The translations under genes were made by a program, and so were the position numbers. Source: Asanoa ferruginea (GTDB lineage: Bacteria > Actinomycetota > Actinomycetes > Mycobacteriales > Micromonosporaceae). Taken from it: a stretch of 64,000 nucleotides of DNA. Positions 40,270-48,839 of this stretch are shown one piece after another. The notes under the pieces were generated by a model. The model searched no databases. It was not told the origin of the DNA and saw only the letters and a program-made list of their open reading frames with translations. The stretch covers positions 372,001 through 436,000 of the forward strand of contig NZ_QUMQ01000001.1 of the NCBI RefSeq assembly GCF_003387075.1. The letters run 5' to 3'. Numbering within the stretch: position 1 is the stretch's first letter; each line of letters begins with the position of its first letter.

Positions 40270-40737
40270 ATGAGGCGTCTGGTCACCCCACCGATGCTCG
40301 CGAAGCATGTGCTGGCCGTCGTCCTGATCGGCGGTTTCCTCGCGCTGGGCTGGTGGCAGGTCGCCCGGGCTTCCGGGGGCAACGCGCTGAGCTGGGGGTA
40401 CGCGTTCGAATGGCCGCTGTTCGCGGGATTCGTGGGGTTCCTCTGGTACCGCGAGATCCGTGAGGCGCTCGGGACTCCCGCCGTCGTCCAGGACCCGGCC
40501 GCCGAAGCCTCCGCCGAGCCGGTCGCCCCGCTGCCCCCGGTGCTGGGCACCCGCGCCCCCAAGCTGGGTTCCGGCTTCCGCCGCCCGGTGCTGGTGCCGC
40601 GCCGGCAGCCCGCCCCGGTTGGGCCGGCCGCCGCCGACCCGGTGCTCGACGAATACAACGACTATCTCGCCTGGCTCAACGCCAACCCGGGCGCGAAGGC
40701 CGCTCAATACCCTGGCCGCCGCCGCGGTCCCGGTTGA
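40270..40737 (+). CDS. Membrane protein of unknown function
   Basis: Protein of 155 residues with two membrane segments (LAKHVLAVVLIGGFLALGWW; EWPLFAGFVGFLWY) and a long Pro/Ala-rich cytoplasmic tail ending in LDEYNDYLAWLNANPGAK. The arrangement is typical of a conserved Micromonosporaceae/Streptomyces protein found directly before a DUF3817 gene. ATG 40270 is 8 nt after TACCCT (40256-40261). The next gene starts 22 nt after its stop. Confidence 0.75.
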   Translation: MRRLVTPPMLAKHVLAVVLIGGFLALGWWQVARASGGNALSWGYAFEWPLFAGFVGFLWYREIREALGTPAVVQDPAAEASAEPVAPLPPVLGTRAPKLGSGFRRPVLVPRRQPAPVGPAAADPVLDEYNDYLAWLNANPGAKAAQYPGRRRGPG

Positions 40738-40759
40738 TCAGGAAGGATCCCCCCGCACC

Positions 40760-41089
40760 ATGCGCGCAGCCCTCACCCGATACCGGATCATCGCGTACGT
40801 CGTCGGTGTCGTGCTCGTCGTCCTCGTGGCGGTCGGCATGCCGCTCAAATACCTCGGCGACAACTCGACGGTGGTCGAGACCGTCGGCCCGGCACACGGC
40901 TTCCTCTACATGGTCTACCTGGTGGCGGTCTTCGACGTCGGCCGCCGGGCGCGCTGGCCGCTCGGGCGCATGCTGCTGGTGATGCTGGCGGGCACGATCC
41001 CGTTCGTCTCGTTCTACGCCGAGCGCAAGGTCAGCCAGTGGGCGCGGGCCCGGGCCGAATCCCCCGAGCCGGTCGCCGTCACCTCCTGA
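40760..41089 (+). CDS. DUF3817 integral membrane protein
   Basis: Membrane protein of 109 residues with three hydrophobic segments (YRIIAYVVGVVLVVLVAVGM, HGFLYMVYLVAVFDVG, RMLLVMLAGTIPFVSFYAE) and the DUF3817 motif GPAHGFLYM plus a final AERKV. The role is unknown; the family is also found fused to transporters. ATG 40760 has AAGGA 12 nt upstream. It is the second gene of a two-gene operon and overlaps the convergent DUF397 gene by 11 bp. Confidence 0.88.
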   Translation: MRAALTRYRIIAYVVGVVLVVLVAVGMPLKYLGDNSTVVETVGPAHGFLYMVYLVAVFDVGRRARWPLGRMLLVMLAGTIPFVSFYAERKVSQWARARAESPEPVAVTS

Positions 41090-41261
41090 CCGCGTCCCCT
41101 TTCAGGGCGGTGCACAGGGCGCGCCACGCTTCCGGGGGAAATCGCAAGACCGGGCCGCCCAGGTTCGCCCGAACGAGCACGGCATCGGCCGTAACCGCTA
41201 CGTCGACACACTGGTTTGATTCGCAGTGACTGCTGCGATGCCAGGCGAGAGTCAAGCCCAT
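41079..41261 (-). CDS. DUF397 protein (short)
   Basis: DUF397 protein of 60 residues: LAWHRSSHCESNQCVDVAVT, then VLVRANLGGPVLRFPPEAWRALC, the full family pattern. ATG 41261 is preferred although the frame continues upstream without a better start. It is divergent from a second DUF397 gene at 41517, and an XRE/DUF5753 regulator gene follows that one, so the three probably form one regulatory module. Confidence 0.8.
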   Translation of the reverse strand: MGLTLAWHRSSHCESNQCVDVAVTADAVLVRANLGGPVLRFPPEAWRALCTALKGDAVRR

Positions 41262-41516
41262 CAATAGAATCTCGCATACGAAGGTCACGCTGCGAAGAGT
41301 GACCGTCACCATGAGCGCGATCACTCACGGTGATTCACCTTTCATCTCAAGTGACCTTCATTCCAATGGGCAAAGAATTCGCGGCATCTGGGCGCTTCGG
41401 CTTCCATAGTGGACGCTCGAACGCTAAGTTCCTATCCTGGCGCGGCCCTCTGTGGCAACCCCACATGCCGCGCTCTTTTGGTGCGTTAAACAAGCCCCGA
41501 GCCTGCGGAGATCCTG

Positions 41517-41720
41517 ATGTCCGACAGCAAGACAACCATGCCCGTTTTCCGGCGTAGCTCACGCTGCGAAGCGGTCAACTGCGCCGAAGTCGCTACGGTC
41601 GGTAACGGCGCGATCCTGCGCAACTCCACCGTGCCGGACCAGCGGCTGTCCTTCGACGCCGCCGCCTGGCGCGGCTTCATCGCCGGTGTGGCCGCCGGCG
41701 AATTCGACCTTCCGCGCTGA
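41517..41720 (+). CDS. DUF397-like protein
   Basis: Protein of 67 residues: VFRRSSRCEAVNCAEVATVG, GAILRNSTVPDQRLSFDAAAWRGF. The pattern is that of DUF397 with a cysteine pair. ATG 41517 has GGAG 8 nt upstream. It precedes an XRE/DUF5753 regulator gene on the same strand, separated by a strong hairpin. Confidence 0.82.
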   Translation: MSDSKTTMPVFRRSSRCEAVNCAEVATVGNGAILRNSTVPDQRLSFDAAAWRGFIAGVAAGEFDLPR

Positions 41721-41735
41721 CGTACTCCACTAAAT

Positions 41736-41766
41736 CGGCACGCCGGCCACTCAAGCCGGCGTGCCG
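41736..41766 (+). terminator. Stem-loop after the DUF397 gene
   Basis: Perfect 12-bp stem CGGCACGCCGGC/GCCGGCGTGCCG with a 7-nt loop (41748-41754). No T-run follows (CACATATATA), so termination may be partial and the downstream regulator gene may be partly cotranscribed. Confidence 0.7.
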
Positions 41767-41891
41767 CACATATATACGTAGATGGCCGAAGGTCGATCGA
41801 TAGGTGTACTCTTAGGCAACGTGCAACCTGGCTAATCGCAATGTGCCACATGGCCAGTTTGAGATGACATCTCCTCGACCCGGAGGCGGGC

Positions 41892-42752
41892 GTGACGACG
41901 GTCCAGGGGCCCACCGCCAGCCGGCGCCGACTGCGCACGGCATTGCGGGCGGCCCGGGAAAAAGCCGAACTGACCCAGGAATTCGTCGCTGAGGCGATGG
42001 ACTGGTCGCTGAGCAAGCTGATCCGCATCGAAACGGGCCGGGTCAGCGTGTCCACAAACGACGTGCGCGCGTTGCTGCACCTCTACCGCATCGACGGCAC
42101 CCCCGAGGCCGAAGAGCTGATCGTGCTCGCCCGGGTGGCCCGCCAGAAACCGTGGTGGCAAGACTCCCGCGCCGCTATCCCGGCGCACTACGCCCAATAC
42201 ATCGGCCTCGAGGCCGAGGCCTCCGCGATGCGCTGCTTCCAGTCCAGTGTGGTCCCCGGCCTCGCGCAGACCCGGGCCTACGCGCGCGCCGTGGTCACCA
42301 ACCGCACCCCCGGCCAGATCCGCCCCGAGGAGCTCGAGACCCGGGTCGACGTCCGGATGCGCCGCAAGAACGAGATCCTCGGCCGCGACGAGCCACCCGA
42401 GTTCGACATCATCCTCGACGAGGCCGTCCTGCGCCGCGCGATCGGCGGCGCCGACGTCCACCGCGAGCAGCTCGAGCATCTCGTCTCGCTGGCCGCGGCC
42501 CCGACGATCACGATCCAGGTGGTCCCGTTCTCGGCCGGCGCGATGACCGCGGCCGGCTCGTTCGTCATCCTCCAGTTCACCGACGAGGCCGACGGCGACG
42601 TGGTCTACCTGGAGAGCGCGCTGCTGGAAAACTTCATCGAGCGTCCGATGGAGACCGCGCCCTACCACTCCGAGTTCAAGTGGCTCAGCTCGATCGCGCT
42701 CTCCCCCAACGACTCGCTCTCGTTCATCGAGAAGGTGGCCGGCGAGCTCTAA
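41892..42752 (+). CDS. XRE-family regulator with DUF5753 domain (WhiJ-like)
   Basis: Regulator of 286 residues: HTH KAELTQEFVAEAMDWSLSKL (about 25-44), then the DUF5753 domain with HYAQYIGLEAEASAMRCFQS, VPGLAQTRAYARAVV, VDVRMRRKNEIL and VVYLESALLENFIE. GTG 41892 has GGAGG about 5-8 nt upstream. It pairs with the DUF397 genes upstream. The architecture is the same as the regulator at 22934-23749 but the sequence is clearly diverged. Confidence 0.87.
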   Translation: MTTVQGPTASRRRLRTALRAAREKAELTQEFVAEAMDWSLSKLIRIETGRVSVSTNDVRALLHLYRIDGTPEAEELIVLARVARQKPWWQDSRAAIPAHYAQYIGLEAEASAMRCFQSSVVPGLAQTRAYARAVVTNRTPGQIRPEELETRVDVRMRRKNEILGRDEPPEFDIILDEAVLRRAIGGADVHREQLEHLVSLAAAPTITIQVVPFSAGAMTAAGSFVILQFTDEADGDVVYLESALLENFIERPMETAPYHSEFKWLSSIALSPNDSLSFIEKVAGEL

Positions 42753-42768
42753 GCCCCGGGCATAAAGA

Positions 42769-42808
42769 GGGTCGCCGGCGAACTTCTAGGGAAATTCGCC
42801 GGCGACCC
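42769..42808 (+). terminator. Stem-loop after the XRE/DUF5753 gene
   Basis: Perfect 14-bp stem GGGTCGCCGGCGAA/TTCGCCGGCGACCC with a 12-nt loop. The left arm closely repeats the last codons of the gene just upstream (GTGGCCGGCGAGCTC), suggesting that it arose by local duplication. It would end both this gene and the convergent membrane-protein gene. Confidence 0.75.
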
Positions 42809-42853
42809 GCGCCCGCCCGCCGTGCGAGCGCTCTATCCGGAAAGTCTGCCTGC

Positions 42854-43363
42854 CTACCAGGGGTAGAGGTTGGCGGAGAACACGTTGGACACCGGTGAGC
42901 TCATGCCACCCATCCGGTCGGCCTCCTGGGCCCGCAGCAGTGCCCGGGTCACCTGGCCATATTCACGTTCTTCGTCGGAGCTGAAGAGCAGCACCGTCAT
43001 GCCGCGATAGTCGCCCCAGAGCTCGTAGGCGCGGGGGCGCAACCGGTGGCCGAAGGAGACCAGCGCGATCGGCACGAACGCCGCCGCGCCCAGCAGCAGG
43101 AACACCGTCGGGCTGAGCAGGGCGCCGCTGAAGCTCAGCGCGACGCCGACGCTGCCCAGGACCGCGCCGGTGACCAGCACCGAGCGCATGGTCAGGCGGT
43201 CGTGCGGGCCCCGCGCGGTGCGCAGGTTGGACAGGTCGCGAACCGGGAAGCGCCGCCCAGCCACCACGAACGCCTCGCTGGTGACGAGGATGCCGGGCTG
43301 CCGGTAGAGCGGTGTCGGCGGTGGGCTGGCCGAGGTGATGGGTTGCGGGCGGGTTGCGTTCAC
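42854..43363 (-). CDS. DUF6232-like membrane protein
   Basis: Protein of 169 residues: ILVTSEAFVVAGRRFPVRDLSNLRT, a pair of adjacent membrane segments (VLVTGAVLGSVGVALSFSG; TVFLLLGAAAFVPIALVSFG), then ELWGDYRGMTVLLFSSDEEREYGQV. This matches the DUF6232 type found in actinobacteria. GTG 43363 has GGAGG 7 nt upstream. Function unknown. Confidence 0.78.
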   Translation of the reverse strand: MNATRPQPITSASPPPTPLYRQPGILVTSEAFVVAGRRFPVRDLSNLRTARGPHDRLTMRSVLVTGAVLGSVGVALSFSGALLSPTVFLLLGAAAFVPIALVSFGHRLRPRAYELWGDYRGMTVLLFSSDEEREYGQVTRALLRAQEADRMGGMSSPVSNVFSANLYPW

Positions 43364-43650
43364 GGGGTGCCTCCAGCAGCTCCGTGGTGCCGGGCTGTGT
43401 GACGTGCCGTTCCCGATCGGCCTTCAAGCGAAGACGAAGGCAGGTCGCGTTGATCCGCGGAGAGCCCCTGCTATGAGCGGCGGAAAGCTCTACCGCCATT
43501 GTGCGAAACGCAAGCTAGTTGAGGGAAGTGCCGCAATCGGCCACCTGGCACATCGGGATGCGGCCGGCGGCGGTGTAGCCGGGTGTTTACCCAGGTTGAG
43601 GGCGGTATGACCCCTCACTCCCGTGGGCGGGACCCGGAAATTGCGACAAA
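43364..43650. other. Intergenic region, no gene seen
   Basis: No open frame on either strand has both a plausible start and protein-like content. The right part leads into the terminator of the ABC importer operon; the left part should hold the promoter of the DUF6232-like gene. Confidence 0.5.
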
Positions 43651-43684
43651 GCGGCCGCCGCGTCCGGGGGACGCGACGGCCGCC
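43642..43684 (-). terminator. Intrinsic terminator of the ABC importer operon
   Basis: A 15-bp stem (43651-43665 with 43669-43683, one mismatch) and a 3-nt loop, followed on the minus strand by TTTGTCGCAATTT. It lies 13 bp after the stop of the last operon gene. Confidence 0.8.
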
Positions 43685-43696
43685 TGGGTCGAGCCG

Positions 43697-44983
43697 TCAG
43701 AGCTGGTCGAAGCACGGCTTGTCGAGCGTGAAGCTCTTCGCGGTCGGGCCCTCGAAGAGCTCCTTCACCCGGGTGACACCGGTCGGCGCCGCGGCGTCCA
43801 CCTTGGAGATCTGCGTCTGCCGGAACGTGCTCTCGTTGGGTCCGCCGGCGTAGTTGCCGGCACCGGTCGGCAGCATGCCCTCGTAGTCGACCGAGGTGAG
43901 CTGCTTGACCGCGGCCACCAGCCCGGCCCGGGTCAGGTCGTTGTTGGCGGCCGCCTTCTCCAGCGCGGCCTTCATCGGGTAGGACCAGACCCAGCCGGAC
44001 GTGTAACCGTCGGACGGGGTCTTGCCGGGCAGCGCGTCGCGCATCGCCTTGTGCCCCGGGGAGTCCGTGCCCCAGGAGCCCCACGGCCCGCTCTGCTCGT
44101 AGAGGGCGGTCAGCGCCGGGCCGGCCGGGCTCTGCAGCAGCGCCGGGTTCCAGGTCGGGCTGGTGCCGATGAACCGGCCCTTGAAGCCGCGCGCCGCCGA
44201 GCCACCGATCACCGCGGCCGCGTCGGCCGGGCCGGTGGTCAGGATGACCACGTCGGGCTGCCCACTGAGGATCGCCCCGATCGCGCCGGCCTGCTTGTCG
44301 GTGCCGGAGTCGGTCTTCACGTCGCTGAACTGGAAGCCCAGCTTCTCCGAGGCGAGCTTCGCACCGGCCGCGGCGTCGTCGCCGTAGTCGCCGGCCAGGT
44401 GCACCGCCATGACCTTCTTCGGCTGGTAGACCTCGTTGGCGTAGTCGAGCGCGTTCATCGACTCGATGCAGTAGTTGGCGCCGGACTCGATGATCACGTC
44501 CTCGAACGCGTACGCCGAGGTCCACGCCGCCGGTGCGCCGACCACGTTGGACGACTTCATGTCGGGCAGGATCGCCGCGGTGGTCGGCGAGCCGAGGGTC
44601 TGCGCCAAGGCCAGGACGTTGGGCTTGATCTCCTGGTAGACCTGGTTCTGCACCTGCGGGTTGTATTTGTTGTCGCGGATGTATTTGGTGACGTCGACCT
44701 CGTAGTCACCGATCCCGCCGCTCTCGTTGACGCGCTTCCAGAACGCCTTCTGGGCGTCGGTGATCGGCACCGCCAGCGCCCGGAACGGGCCCTCGGTGAG
44801 GTCGGAGATGATGCCGAGATAGATGCAGCCCTTGTCTTGGCTGACCGCCTGCGGGCAGGGTTCGGCGGTCACCCCGACGTCGGTCTTGACGCCGGACTCC
44901 CCGGTCTCCGTGTCGCCACCGCGGCAGCCGCTGAGGGCGACGGCGAGGAGAACGACAACGGCACCGGATGCCAGTCGCTTCAT
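43697..44983 (-). CDS. Branched-chain-amino-acid-type ABC transporter substrate-binding lipoprotein
   Basis: Periplasmic-binding-type lipoprotein of 428 residues: lipobox LSGC at about residue 20, then IYLGIISDLTEGPFRALAVP, AQKAFWKRVNESGGIGDY and YNPQVQNQVYQEI, as in the LivK/Peripla_BP_6 family. ATG 44983 has GAGG 6 nt upstream. It is the last gene of the livFG-fadD-livHM-livK-like operon. Because an acyl-CoA synthetase is embedded in the operon, the ligand may be a carboxylic acid and not an amino acid; the sequence cannot decide this. Confidence 0.88.
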   Translation of the reverse strand: MKRLASGAVVVLLAVALSGCRGGDTETGESGVKTDVGVTAEPCPQAVSQDKGCIYLGIISDLTEGPFRALAVPITDAQKAFWKRVNESGGIGDYEVDVTKYIRDNKYNPQVQNQVYQEIKPNVLALAQTLGSPTTAAILPDMKSSNVVGAPAAWTSAYAFEDVIIESGANYCIESMNALDYANEVYQPKKVMAVHLAGDYGDDAAAGAKLASEKLGFQFSDVKTDSGTDKQAGAIGAILSGQPDVVILTTGPADAAAVIGGSAARGFKGRFIGTSPTWNPALLQSPAGPALTALYEQSGPWGSWGTDSPGHKAMRDALPGKTPSDGYTSGWVWSYPMKAALEKAAANNDLTRAGLVAAVKQLTSVDYEGMLPTGAGNYAGGPNESTFRQTQISKVDAAAPTGVTRVKELFEGPTAKSFTLDKPCFDQL

Positions 44984-44992
44984 GCGCACCTC

Positions 44993-46102
44993 TTAGTAGG
45001 AGAAGGGCCAGGACTTCCAGTAGTTGCGCGCACGGACCCACAGGCCGAAGAGGCCGCGCGGTTCGAAGATCAGGAACACGATGATCAGGACGCCGTAGAG
45101 GATCGACTCGACCTGGAGCACATTGGGCACCTCGTTGGCGTCGGTGCTGATGAACGGGAGGAACGTCTGCAGCTCCCGGATGAGCCGGGGCAGCAGGGTG
45201 ATGAAGAACGCTCCCGCGATCGCACCGGAGATGGTGCCGGCACCGCCGATCAGCACCATCGCGATGTATTGCACCGACAGCAGCAGGCTGAACGAGCTCG
45301 GGTCGATGAACCCGCTCACGGTGAACAGCAGCGCGCCCGCGCAGCCGGCGTAGAAGGACGAGACCGCGAACGCGATCGTCTTGTAGCGGGCCAGGTTGAC
45401 GCCGATCACGCCGGCCGCGATGTCCCGGTCGCGGATCGCCGTGAACGCCCGGCCGACCTTCGACCGGGCCAGGTTGCGGGCCGCCAGCGCGAACAGCACG
45501 AGCAGCCCGGCCATCACCCAGTAGAGCTTCTGGTCGCGGGTCGCCGAGGCGGTCGTGGTGCCGAGCGGGTAGCCGAACAGCTCCAGCGTCGGTGCGGGCC
45601 GCCCGACGCCGACGCCACCGGTCACGGTGGACCACTCGTTGAAGATGTGCTGGCCGATGAAGACCAGACCGAGCGTGACGATCGCCAGGTAGAGGCCGCG
45701 CAGCCGGGTGGCCAGCGGCGCGACGACGACCCCGGCCAGCCCGGCGACCAGGCCCGCGGCCGGCAGCCAGACCAGGATGTTGGTGACGCCCAGCCCGAGG
45801 GTGCGGCCGTCCGGGTCGCCGCTGATCACCGACGCGGTGTAGGCGCCGATGCCGAGGAAGAAGGCGTGCCCGAGGGAGACCTGACCGGCGTACCCGGTGA
45901 CCAGACCGAGCCCGATCGCCCCGATCGCCGCGATGCAGCAGGTCGCGAGAAGCTGGAGCTCGGCATCGGCCAGCAGGAACGGCAGGACCGCGGTCACCGC
46001 GAGCAGCACCCCGAACGCCACCTTGCGGGTCGTGGTCGGGAACAGACCCATTTCCTGTGGGTACGAGGTGAACAGCAGCGGCCTCCCGCGCAGGACCGTC
46101 AT
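44993..46102 (-). CDS. ABC importer permease, LivM type
   Basis: Permease of 369 residues with about ten hydrophobic segments. LivM signatures are IGLGLVTGYAGQVSLGHAFF, GLYLAIVTLGLVFI and SKVGRAFTAIRDRDIAAGVIG, the EAA-like loop. ATG 46102 overlaps the stop of the LivH-type gene (ATGA). A basic cytoplasmic N-terminus precedes the first helix. Confidence 0.9.
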   Translation of the reverse strand: MTVLRGRPLLFTSYPQEMGLFPTTTRKVAFGVLLAVTAVLPFLLADAELQLLATCCIAAIGAIGLGLVTGYAGQVSLGHAFFLGIGAYTASVISGDPDGRTLGLGVTNILVWLPAAGLVAGLAGVVVAPLATRLRGLYLAIVTLGLVFIGQHIFNEWSTVTGGVGVGRPAPTLELFGYPLGTTTASATRDQKLYWVMAGLLVLFALAARNLARSKVGRAFTAIRDRDIAAGVIGVNLARYKTIAFAVSSFYAGCAGALLFTVSGFIDPSSFSLLLSVQYIAMVLIGGAGTISGAIAGAFFITLLPRLIRELQTFLPFISTDANEVPNVLQVESILYGVLIIVFLIFEPRGLFGLWVRARNYWKSWPFSY

Positions 46103-46983
46103 ACCCGTTCCACCTCCCGGGTGCCGAACAGCCCGTAGGGGCGCACGAGCAGGACGAGCAGCATCAGCACGTACGGCGTGATCACCGAGACGTTGCCGCC
46201 CAGCCACGGCGCGTGGTTCTGGTAGGTGGCGACCAGTTCCTGCGCGACGCCGACGCCGAGCCCGCCGAGCACGGCGCCCGGCAGCGAGTCGAGGCCGCCC
46301 AGGATGATCACCGGGAGGGCGACCAGCGCGGTGAGCCAGAGGGTGCCGTCGAAGCTGGCGCCGGCGGTGGCGAACGTGCCGCCGACCGCGGCCAGCGCGC
46401 CGGCCAGCGCCCAGCTCAGCGCGAACACCGCGCCGACCGAGATGCCCTGCGCGAGCGCCGCTTCCTGGTCGTCGGCGGCGGCCCGCATCGCCAGGCCCAT
46501 CCGGGTGAACCGGAAGAATGCGAACAGCGCGGCCACCAGCACGGCGGTGGCCAGGAACGCGGCGACGTGCCGCTGCTCGACCCGCAGCGCGCCGAGCTGC
46601 CAGCTCCGCAGGCCCCACGGGTCGTGCACCGTGCGCACGTCGAGGCCGATGAAGATGTTGACGACGACCCGGATCGCGACGTCGACGCCGAGCGTGATGA
46701 TCGCGACGACGAACGCCGGGCGGCCGACCATCGGGCGGACCGCGCCGCGCTCGATGCCGAGCCCGAGCAATGCCGTCAGCAGCGCGGCGAGCGGCAGTGC
46801 GACCCAGAAGCCGAGCGGGCCGGCCAGGTGGCTGACCAGCACGACACCGGCGAGCATCAGGGCCGGCTGGGCGAAGCTGATCACCCGGGTCGCCTTGTAG
46901 ATGATCACGAAGCCGAGCGCGAGTAGCGCGTACACGCTGCCGACGCCGAGCCCCCGCAGCACGCCCTCCAGAAAAAGGATCAT
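46099..46983 (-). CDS. ABC importer permease, LivH type
   Basis: Permease of 294 residues: FLEGVLRGLGVGSVYALLAL, GFVIIYKATRVISFAQPALM, then FTRMGLAMRAAADDQEAALA (EAA-like loop) and VIILGGLDSLPGAVLGGL, all LivH-like. ATG 46983 overlaps the stop of the acyl-CoA synthetase gene. It pairs with the LivM-type permease to form the membrane channel. Confidence 0.9.
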   Translation of the reverse strand: MILFLEGVLRGLGVGSVYALLALGFVIIYKATRVISFAQPALMLAGVVLVSHLAGPLGFWVALPLAALLTALLGLGIERGAVRPMVGRPAFVVAIITLGVDVAIRVVVNIFIGLDVRTVHDPWGLRSWQLGALRVEQRHVAAFLATAVLVAALFAFFRFTRMGLAMRAAADDQEAALAQGISVGAVFALSWALAGALAAVGGTFATAGASFDGTLWLTALVALPVIILGGLDSLPGAVLGGLGVGVAQELVATYQNHAPWLGGNVSVITPYVLMLLVLLVRPYGLFGTREVERV

Positions 46984-48839
46984 GCGTTGGTCCGGGCGTA
47001 GATGTCGTCGACCAGGTCGGCGAACAGGTCGGCGACCGCGGAGCGGCGGACCTTCTGGGTCGCGGTCAGCTCGCCGTCTTCGTGGTCGAGTTCCTTGGGC
47101 AGCATCCGGAACACCCGCACCTGCTCGACCGGCGCGTGCCGCGCGTTGACCCCGTCGACGACCGACTGGACCAGCGCGCGGACCTCGTCCTTGTGGGACA
47201 GGTCGCGGTAGGTGGTGTAGCCGAGGCCGCGGCGCTGCGCCCACTCACCGACGGTGTCCCACTCGATGCCGATCAGCGCCGCCAGGAACGGCCTGCGGTC
47301 GCCGAGCAGGATCGCCTCTTTGATGTAGGGCGACGCCTTCAGCGCGTTCTCGATCTCGCTCGGCGCGATGTTCTTGCCGCCCGACGTGATCATGATGTCC
47401 TTGGCCCGGTCAGTGATCCGCAGGTGCCGCTCGGTCTCCCACTCGCCCACGTCGCCGGTGCGCAGCCAGCCGTCGGCGGTCTTCGCCTTCGCCGTGGCCG
47501 CGGGATCCCGGTAGTAGCCGACGAACACACCGACGTGCCGGAGCTCGATCTCGCCGGTGGCCGGGTCGAGGCGGATCTCGACGTCGTCTTCCGGCTCGCC
47601 GACCGTGCCGAGCTTGACCCGGTGCGGCCGGTTGCCGGTCGCGATCGCCGAGCTCTCGGTCATCCCGTAGACCTCGTACATCGGGACGCCGATGCCCATG
47701 AAGAAGCGCAGCACGTCGGGCGCGATCGGGGCGGCACCGGAGGCGGCGAAGCGGACCCGGCCGATGCCGACCCGTTCGCGCAGGGCGCGGAAACAGAAGA
47801 GCCAACCGATGGCGTACGCGAGCCGGGTGCCGACGGTGTGCGTGCCGCCGGTGCGGACCAGCGTCGCGCCGATCCGGTCGGCGACCTTCAGCCAGAGGCG
47901 CGCGTTGAGCCGTTTGACCGGCGAGGCGTTGGCCAGCCGGATGGTCACCGTGGCGAGGATCTTCTCCCAGATCCGCGGCACGCCGAACAGGATCGTCGGC
48001 TGCACCTCGCGCAGGTTGGCCTGCACCGTGGCGATCGACTCGGCGAAGTTGACCTGGATTCCGGCGCCGGCGTTGAACCAGATCGTGAAGATCCGCTCGG
48101 CGACGTGGCACAGCGGCAGGTAGGACACCAGCAGGTCGCGCGGGCCCGGCGGGGCGCCGGAGAAGCCCCGGCCGCGGCTGATCGTGCGGACCGCGAAGTC
48201 GACGTTGGCGACCGAGAGCATCGCGCCCTTGGGCGGCCCGGTCGTTCCCGAGGTGTAGATCAGCGTCGCGATGTCGTCGGGCGTCGCGGTGGCCATCACG
48301 TCGGCGACCGCGTCGGGATGAGCCGCGCGGTGCTCCCGGCCGAGCGTCAGCAGGTCGTCCCAACTCAGCAGCGCCGGGTGGTCGTAGCGGTGCCGGATGC
48401 CGCGCGGCTCCAGGTAGATCACCCGTTGCAGGCTCGTGCCGCCGATCACCTCGAGCGCCTTGTCGACCTGCTCCTGGTCTTCGGCGATCAGCACCCGGGC
48501 GCCGGAGTGGGCGAGCAGGTAGCCGACCTCGGGCGCCGGGTTGGTCGGGTAGAGGCCGACGGTCATCGCCCGGACCGCGACGGTGGCGACGTCGGTGAAG
48601 AGCCACTCGGGCCGGTTGTCGGCGTGCACCGCGACCCGGTCGCCGGGCTCGACGCCGAGGGCGAGCAACCCGTGCGCCACGGTCAGCGCCTGCTCCCAAT
48701 AGTCGGACCAGGTGAACTGCCGCCAGATGCCGTGGTGCTTCTCGCGCATCGCCACGCCGCCGGGCTCCCGCGCGGCCCGGTCACGGATCCGCGACGCGAT
48801 CGTGGTCACGGTGTCGGTGCGGGCCGGCGCCAGCGTCAT
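46980..48839 (-). CDS. Long-chain fatty-acyl-CoA synthetase (AMP-forming) inside the ABC importer operon
   Basis: ANL-superfamily enzyme of 619 residues, FadD15/FACL-like. ATP loop TLIYTSGTTGPPKGAM (about 190-205), YLPLCHVAERIF, the A5 motif YEVYGMTESSA, the hinge DGWLRTGDVGEW, and ITDRAKDIMITSGGKNIAPS with SGGKNI are intact. It activates a carboxylic acid to its CoA thioester. It overlaps both flanking transport genes by 4 bp, so synthesis is coupled and the imported compound is probably activated on entry. Confidence 0.93.
   Translation of the reverse strand: MTLAPARTDTVTTIASRIRDRAAREPGGVAMREKHHGIWRQFTWSDYWEQALTVAHGLLALGVEPGDRVAVHADNRPEWLFTDVATVAVRAMTVGLYPTNPAPEVGYLLAHSGARVLIAEDQEQVDKALEVIGGTSLQRVIYLEPRGIRHRYDHPALLSWDDLLTLGREHRAAHPDAVADVMATATPDDIATLIYTSGTTGPPKGAMLSVANVDFAVRTISRGRGFSGAPPGPRDLLVSYLPLCHVAERIFTIWFNAGAGIQVNFAESIATVQANLREVQPTILFGVPRIWEKILATVTIRLANASPVKRLNARLWLKVADRIGATLVRTGGTHTVGTRLAYAIGWLFCFRALRERVGIGRVRFAASGAAPIAPDVLRFFMGIGVPMYEVYGMTESSAIATGNRPHRVKLGTVGEPEDDVEIRLDPATGEIELRHVGVFVGYYRDPAATAKAKTADGWLRTGDVGEWETERHLRITDRAKDIMITSGGKNIAPSEIENALKASPYIKEAILLGDRRPFLAALIGIEWDTVGEWAQRRGLGYTTYRDLSHKDEVRALVQSVVDGVNARHAPVEQVRVFRMLPKELDHEDGELTATQKVRRSAVADLFADLVDDIYARTNA

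Noticed and set aside
43335-43610. 91-codon plus-strand frame upstream of the DUF6232-like gene
   Set aside because: It overlaps that gene's start in antisense, lacks a ribosome binding site and looks random.
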